A stretch of 54,684 bases of DNA from Thermodesulfovibrionia bacterium (GTDB lineage: Bacteria > Nitrospirota > Thermodesulfovibrionia > JACRGW01), in contig CAKKSD010000034.1 in assembly GCA_919902995.1 (NCBI GenBank), forward strand, positions 1-54,684, read 5' to 3'. A program made the translations under genes and the position numbers. This document shows, piece after piece, positions 51,166 to 54,684 of the stretch (position 1 is the first letter of the stretch; each line of letters opens with the position of its first letter). The notes beneath the pieces are model-generated. The model saw only the letters and a list, made by a program, of their open reading frames with translations, made no database searches and was not told the DNA's origin.

Positions 51166-52509
51166 ATGAAAGAACCTATTCTTTTGATTGAAGATGAAAA
51201 ACTTATGAGAGTTACCCTTGAGGATGCCCTTAAGTCCTCAGGTTATGATGTTATCTCCTTCGAAAATGGCAGAGATGCGATAGATGCATTAAGGGAGAGC
51301 TACTTCAGTATAGTTGTGACAGATGTGAGACTTCCTGATGTAGATGGTCTCGATATACTTAAAAATATTATTGAGAACAAAAAGGATACACAGGTGATTC
51401 TGATGACCGCCTTTGGAAGTATAAAGGATGCAGTTGAGGCAATGAAACTCGGCGCCTTTGATTACATAACGAAACCGTTTTCATTAGATGAATTTCTTCT
51501 TCTAATAAAGAGGGCCCTGGATGTAAAAAGCCTCAAAGATGAAAATATCAGACTTAAAAAAGACATCGTCAAATACTACTCTCTCCCGAATATAATTTGT
51601 GAAAGCACAGAAATGAAAAATGTTTTCTCATTGGTAGAAAAGGTTTCTGAATCGGATTCGACTGTTCTTATACTTGGTGAAAGTGGAACTGGTAAGGAAC
51701 TCATAGCAACGACAATCCACTACCAGGGTAAAAGGAAGGATAAACCCTTGATTAAGGTTAACTGTTCGGCACTACCGGAAGGTCTTATAGAGAGTGAGTT
51801 ATTCGGGCATGAAAAGGGTGCCTTTACTGGTGCGATAAAGAGAAAACCGGGTAGGTTTGAACTTGCCGATGGTGGTACAATCTTCCTCGATGAGGTAGGA
51901 GATTTTCCCCTTTCTACTCAGGCAAAGCTACTAAGGGTAATACAGGAAAGGAGGTTCGAAAGGGTTGGAGGGACAGATACATTGAGTGTAGACGTAAGAA
52001 TAATTGCTGCAACAAATAAAAACCTTGAGGAAGAGGTTAAAAAGGGAAGGTTCAGAGAGGATCTCTATTACCGCCTTAACGTAATACCTATAACACTTCC
52101 TCCATTAAGAGAGAGGAAAGAGGAAATTCCCTATCTTATTGATTTCTTTTTAAATAAATATAGAGATAAACTATTTAAAAATACACATTTTTCAAAAGAA
52201 GCGGTAAGTACACTCCTTAATTATGACTATCCAGGAAATATCAGGGAACTTGAAAATATTGTGGAAAGATGTGTAACCCTTTCTATCTCAGATGTGATCA
52301 AGAAAGATGACCTTCCCTCCTTTATATTTAAAAAAACAGATGATAAAAAACAAGGTTCACTTTCTTATATAGCAGCGGAGGCAGAAAAAGATCATATCAT
52401 CAGGGTTTTAAGGATCACAAAGGGAAACAGAACAAAGGCTTCCGAGATGCTCGGAATAAGCAGAAAGACACTCTGGGAGAAGATAAATTCCTATGGGATT
52501 GATTTATAA
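51166..52509 (+). CDS. NtrC-family sigma-54-dependent response regulator
   Basis: A 447-aa regulator in three parts. The receiver has the acidic pair in 'PILLIEDEKLMRVTLEDALK', the phospho-Asp in 'SIVVTDVRLPDVDGLD' and the Lys in 'DYITKPFSLDEF'. The AAA+ domain has Walker A 'LILGESGTGKELIATTIH', the sigma-54 contact 'GAFTGA', Walker B 'GGTIFLDEVGDFPLSTQAK' and 'RFREDLYYRLNVIPITLPPLRER' (in parts). A Fis-type helix-turn-helix (GNRTKASEMLGISRKTLWEK) ends it. It follows the kinase by 35 nt. Its probable target is the -24/-12 promoter 160 nt downstream. Confidence 0.95.
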   Translation: MKEPILLIEDEKLMRVTLEDALKSSGYDVISFENGRDAIDALRESYFSIVVTDVRLPDVDGLDILKNIIENKKDTQVILMTAFGSIKDAVEAMKLGAFDYITKPFSLDEFLLLIKRALDVKSLKDENIRLKKDIVKYYSLPNIICESTEMKNVFSLVEKVSESDSTVLILGESGTGKELIATTIHYQGKRKDKPLIKVNCSALPEGLIESELFGHEKGAFTGAIKRKPGRFELADGGTIFLDEVGDFPLSTQAKLLRVIQERRFERVGGTDTLSVDVRIIAATNKNLEEEVKKGRFREDLYYRLNVIPITLPPLRERKEEIPYLIDFFLNKYRDKLFKNTHFSKEAVSTLLNYDYPGNIRELENIVERCVTLSISDVIKKDDLPSFIFKKTDDKKQGSLSYIAAEAEKDHIIRVLRITKGNRTKASEMLGISRKTLWEKINSYGIDL

Positions 52510-52521
52510 AGAGTTAAAGTC

Positions 52522-52539
52522 TGTTACTTAATTGTAACA
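52522..52539. promoter_or_regulatory. Dyad TGTTAC-N6-GTAACA, candidate enhancer site
   Basis: TGTTAC (52522-52527) and GTAACA (52534-52539) form a perfect 6-bp inverted pair with 6 nt between. It lies about 130 nt upstream of the -24 box, the usual enhancer distance, and starts 13 nt after the regulator stop. Confidence 0.5.
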
Positions 52540-52670
52540 ATACTTATTGATTAAAAAATGATTTTTTATTCTTAAAAAATAAAGGCTTATCCTATCACCA
52601 TCCTTCTTTCTGTTTCTTTTCCGTAACACCTACAATTACCAAGAACCTTTAAAATTAAATAACTTACTAA

Positions 52671-52686
52671 TGGTATAAAAATTGCT
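52671..52686 (+). promoter_or_regulatory. Sigma-54 (-24/-12) promoter for the molybdoenzyme gene
   Basis: TGGTATAAAAATTGCT has the invariant GG (52672-52673) and GC (52684-52685) exactly 10 nt apart, matching TGG-N9-TTGC-type sites. It leaves a leader of about 140 nt before the ATG at 52838. The preceding gene codes for a sigma-54 activator. Confidence 0.7.
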
Positions 52687-52837
52687 GTTATTATCTGGTA
52701 TAGATCATTTTATGATTAGATACCTAAAGCCTAGTTAATTTTTATATGGGAGGGGGTGATTTTAAGGGGAATAATGAATTTTCTGTAAGATGTGTTTAAT
52801 AGTTTGGGTAAATCAAGACTGTTTAGGAGGTGTAAAG

Positions 52838-54684
52838 ATGAAGATTAAAAGAAGGGATTTTTTAAAGGCAGGTGTAGCCACAGGTGCAGCAGTTGCACTA
52901 AGTGGTGGACTTACACTCAATGCCTTTGCCAATGGCAAAGACCAAAAAACAGGAGGTGGCGGGACAGAGCCAGGCAAATGGATACCTTCCACATGTCAGG
53001 GCTGCACGCAATGGTGCCCTGCTGAGTTTTTTGTACAGAATGGAAGGGCTGTAAAGGTAAGGGGCAACCAGCTGTCCAAAGTAAATAACGGTTATGTATG
53101 TCCGAGGGGACATATGATGCTTCAGGAACTTTATGACCCTGACAGGGTAAAGGTTCCAATGAAGAGGACGAATCCCAAGAAGGGCAGAGACATTGACCCG
53201 AAATTTGTTCCTATCACTTGGGATGAGGCATTAAATACAATTGCCGATAAACTGGTGGAGCTCAGAAAGAATAATGAACCTCATAAGTTCTTATTTATCA
53301 GGGGGAGGTATTCACCTAAGACATATCCTCTTGCTTATGGCACATTGCCTAAAATAATAGGTTCTCCAAATGCTATATCTCATAGCGCAATCTGTGCAGA
53401 GGCAGAGAAATTCGGACCCTTTTACACAGAGGGTTTCTGGGGATACAGGGATTATGACCTTGCAAGAACAAAATGTCTGGTGGCTTGGGGATGCGACCCC
53501 TTAAGCTCAAACAGAAATGTCCCAAATACCATCAACAAGATCGGTGATGTTATTGACAATGGCAAAGTTATAACTGTTGACCCCAGACTGAGCGCAATAG
53601 CTGCTAAGTCTCACGAATGGGTGCCTATAAAACCGGGTGAAGACGGTGCCCTTGCTGTTGCTATTGCCCATGTGATTCTTACTGAGGGAATGTGGAGTAA
53701 GGAGTTTGTAGGAGATTTCAAAGACGGTAAAAACCAGTTCAAAGCTGGAAAGCCTGTTGATGAAGCGGCATTTGCTGAAAAGCACACGCATGGCCTTATA
53801 AAGTGGTGGAATATCGAACTCAATGAAAGGACACCTCAGTGGGCAGAAAAGATCTGCGGTATCTCAAAAGGTCAGATTGTCAGAATAGCGAGAACTATGG
53901 GCAAAGCTTCGCCCAATGTTGCTGTATGGATGGGTCCCGGACCTGCTATGAGCCCAAGGGGTGCATATCCATCCTTTGCAATTCATGCATTAGCAGGACT
54001 TCTTGGCGCTTGCGAGAACGAGGGAGGTTCTTTGAGAAATCATGCCAAGTCACCTTCAGGCAAACTGCCAGAAATTGATCCTTTCCTCGATGACATTGCG
54101 AAGAAATATGGCAAAGAGAAGAAAATCGATCAGAGGGGATATAAACAGTTCCCCTCAATATCAGAGGGCAAGGCTGGAAGCTCGGTCATTACCAACAATG
54201 TAGCAACAGGCATTCTGAATGAAGATCCCTATGATATTAAAGTGGCCATCAGCTACTGGGCGAACTTCAACTTCTCCTGTACAGGAGCCGACAGATGGGA
54301 CAAGGCTATGACAAAGGTTCCTTTCTATGTTCATATAGGGACCAACCCTTCAGAAATGGCGATGTTTGCAGATATAGTGCTTCCAGCTGCGCACCATGCA
54401 ACTCAGAAGCTTTCAATAATTGATAACAAAGGCAACCTCCATACACATCTTTCGATTCAGCAACCTGTTGTCGGGAGGTTATGGGAAGAGAAGGCTGATG
54501 AGACCGAGATTATGTGGATGCTTGCCGAGAAACTTAATGCTAAGGGATTCCCTAATATGCTTAACTATTTTAAGTCATTTAAGGACCCCGAAACTGGCAA
54601 GACCCCAAACAACGCAGATGAGTTTGCACTGATTACTACAAGGATTATAAGCATGCCCGTATGGAAGCCTGAAAAGCCTCTTAA
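52838..54684 (+). CDS. Tat-exported molybdopterin oxidoreductase catalytic subunit (PsrA/PhsA-ArrA/ArxA group), partial
   Basis: Open to the window end (615 codons, no stop), so it is absent from the ORF track. A strong AGGAGGTG lies 6 nt before the ATG. It starts 'KIKRRDFLKAGVATGAAVAL', a twin-arginine signal (RRDFLK). The 4Fe-4S motif is exactly C-x2-C-x3-C-x27-C (CQGCTQWC ... GYVCPRG). Then come 'LMISWDEAL'-type 'FVPITWDEALNTIADKLVEL', a likely Mo-ligand Cys in 'SHSAICAEAEKFGPFYTEGF', and 'HIGTNPSEMAMFADIVLPAA'. The fold is the DMSO-reductase superfamily, nearest by eye to polysulfide/thiosulfate and arsenate/selenate reductases. The substrate is undetermined. Partner Fe-S and membrane subunits should follow beyond the window. 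Confidence 0.9.
   Translation, partial: MKIKRRDFLKAGVATGAAVALSGGLTLNAFANGKDQKTGGGGTEPGKWIPSTCQGCTQWCPAEFFVQNGRAVKVRGNQLSKVNNGYVCPRGHMMLQELYDPDRVKVPMKRTNPKKGRDIDPKFVPITWDEALNTIADKLVELRKNNEPHKFLFIRGRYSPKTYPLAYGTLPKIIGSPNAISHSAICAEAEKFGPFYTEGFWGYRDYDLARTKCLVAWGCDPLSSNRNVPNTINKIGDVIDNGKVITVDPRLSAIAAKSHEWVPIKPGEDGALAVAIAHVILTEGMWSKEFVGDFKDGKNQFKAGKPVDEAAFAEKHTHGLIKWWNIELNERTPQWAEKICGISKGQIVRIARTMGKASPNVAVWMGPGPAMSPRGAYPSFAIHALAGLLGACENEGGSLRNHAKSPSGKLPEIDPFLDDIAKKYGKEKKIDQRGYKQFPSISEGKAGSSVITNNVATGILNEDPYDIKVAISYWANFNFSCTGADRWDKAMTKVPFYVHIGTNPSEMAMFADIVLPAAHHATQKLSIIDNKGNLHTHLSIQQPVVGRLWEEKADETEIMWMLAEKLNAKGFPNMLNYFKSFKDPETGKTPNNADEFALITTRIISMPVWKPEKPL

Noticed and set aside
1-54684. tRNA and rRNA genes
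   Set aside because: Looked for T-loop GGTTCGA motifs and acceptor stems in all gaps; no convincing cloverleaf was found by eye.

Overview
The window reads as a chromosomal segment of a Gram-negative, anaerobic or microaerophilic bacterium with moderate-to-low GC. It has a full lipid A/LPS and outer-membrane assembly gene set, rubrerythrin and flavodiiron oxygen defence, and a periplasmic molybdopterin oxidoreductase under sigma-54 type control. Gene content and gene order would fit Nitrospirota (Thermodesulfovibrionia-like) or a deltaproteobacterial-grade lineage. That placement is inference from gene content only; there is no rRNA or tRNA gene to fix it.

Layout. 1-3.1 kb: a chimeric gene remnant, pmbA, a small membrane ORF with an in-frame UGA that the ORF track misses (candidate selenoprotein), an array of eight palindromes, and an HD-domain gene. 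3.1-10.3 kb: hexose-phosphate mutase, ROK kinase, lepA, lepB, a DUF4845-like gene, rplI and dnaB. 10.3-19.6 kb, mostly minus strand: bamA-skp-lpxD-fabZ-lpxA-lpxI followed by a gnnA/gnnB-like pair, which together suggest a lipid A built on 2,3-diamino-glucose. lpxD carries an in-frame repeat insertion. 19.6-23.8 kb: rubrerythrin, an nth with an altered Fe-S ligand, an M28 peptidase, flavodiiron protein and an Fe-S/FMN flavoprotein. 23.8-25.8 kb: an accessory pocket with attC-like hairpins, a PIN toxin-antitoxin pair, an orphan small gene, nested repeats and the amino-terminal stub of a tyrosine recombinase; it resembles a decayed integron-cassette cluster. 25.8-33.4 kb: waaA-lpxK-lpxL-waaF and a lipid A/glycan modification set (GT2, LAB_N, ArnT-like, PAP2). 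33.4-38.97 kb: a zinc-ribbon regulator, rel/spoT, rpmB, infB and ylxP. 38.97-41.8 kb: an island (RHH antitoxin, secreted GC-rich amidohydrolase, BrnTA, DUF488 gene plus a decayed second DUF488 end) that splits the usual infB-ylxP-rbfA run. 41.8-47.9 kb: rbfA, nrnA, truB, rpsO, pnp and an M16 peptidase.

47.9-54.7 kb is the most interesting functional unit: a secreted protein made of two PhnD-like binding domains, a membrane histidine kinase, an NtrC-type regulator, an upstream dyad, a clear -24/-12 promoter, and a Tat-exported DMSO-reductase-family catalytic subunit that runs off the window end and is absent from the ORF track. By analogy with the ArrXSR/ArxXSR/AioXSR systems it is probably an oxyanion- or sulfur-compound-sensing switch for a respiratory molybdoenzyme.

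Short repeats are a theme. Palindromes with CTTG-type centres, 7-8 bp tandem repeats between genes, and a GGATCC-centred palindrome recur, and some have moved into coding sequence or replaced translation signals.
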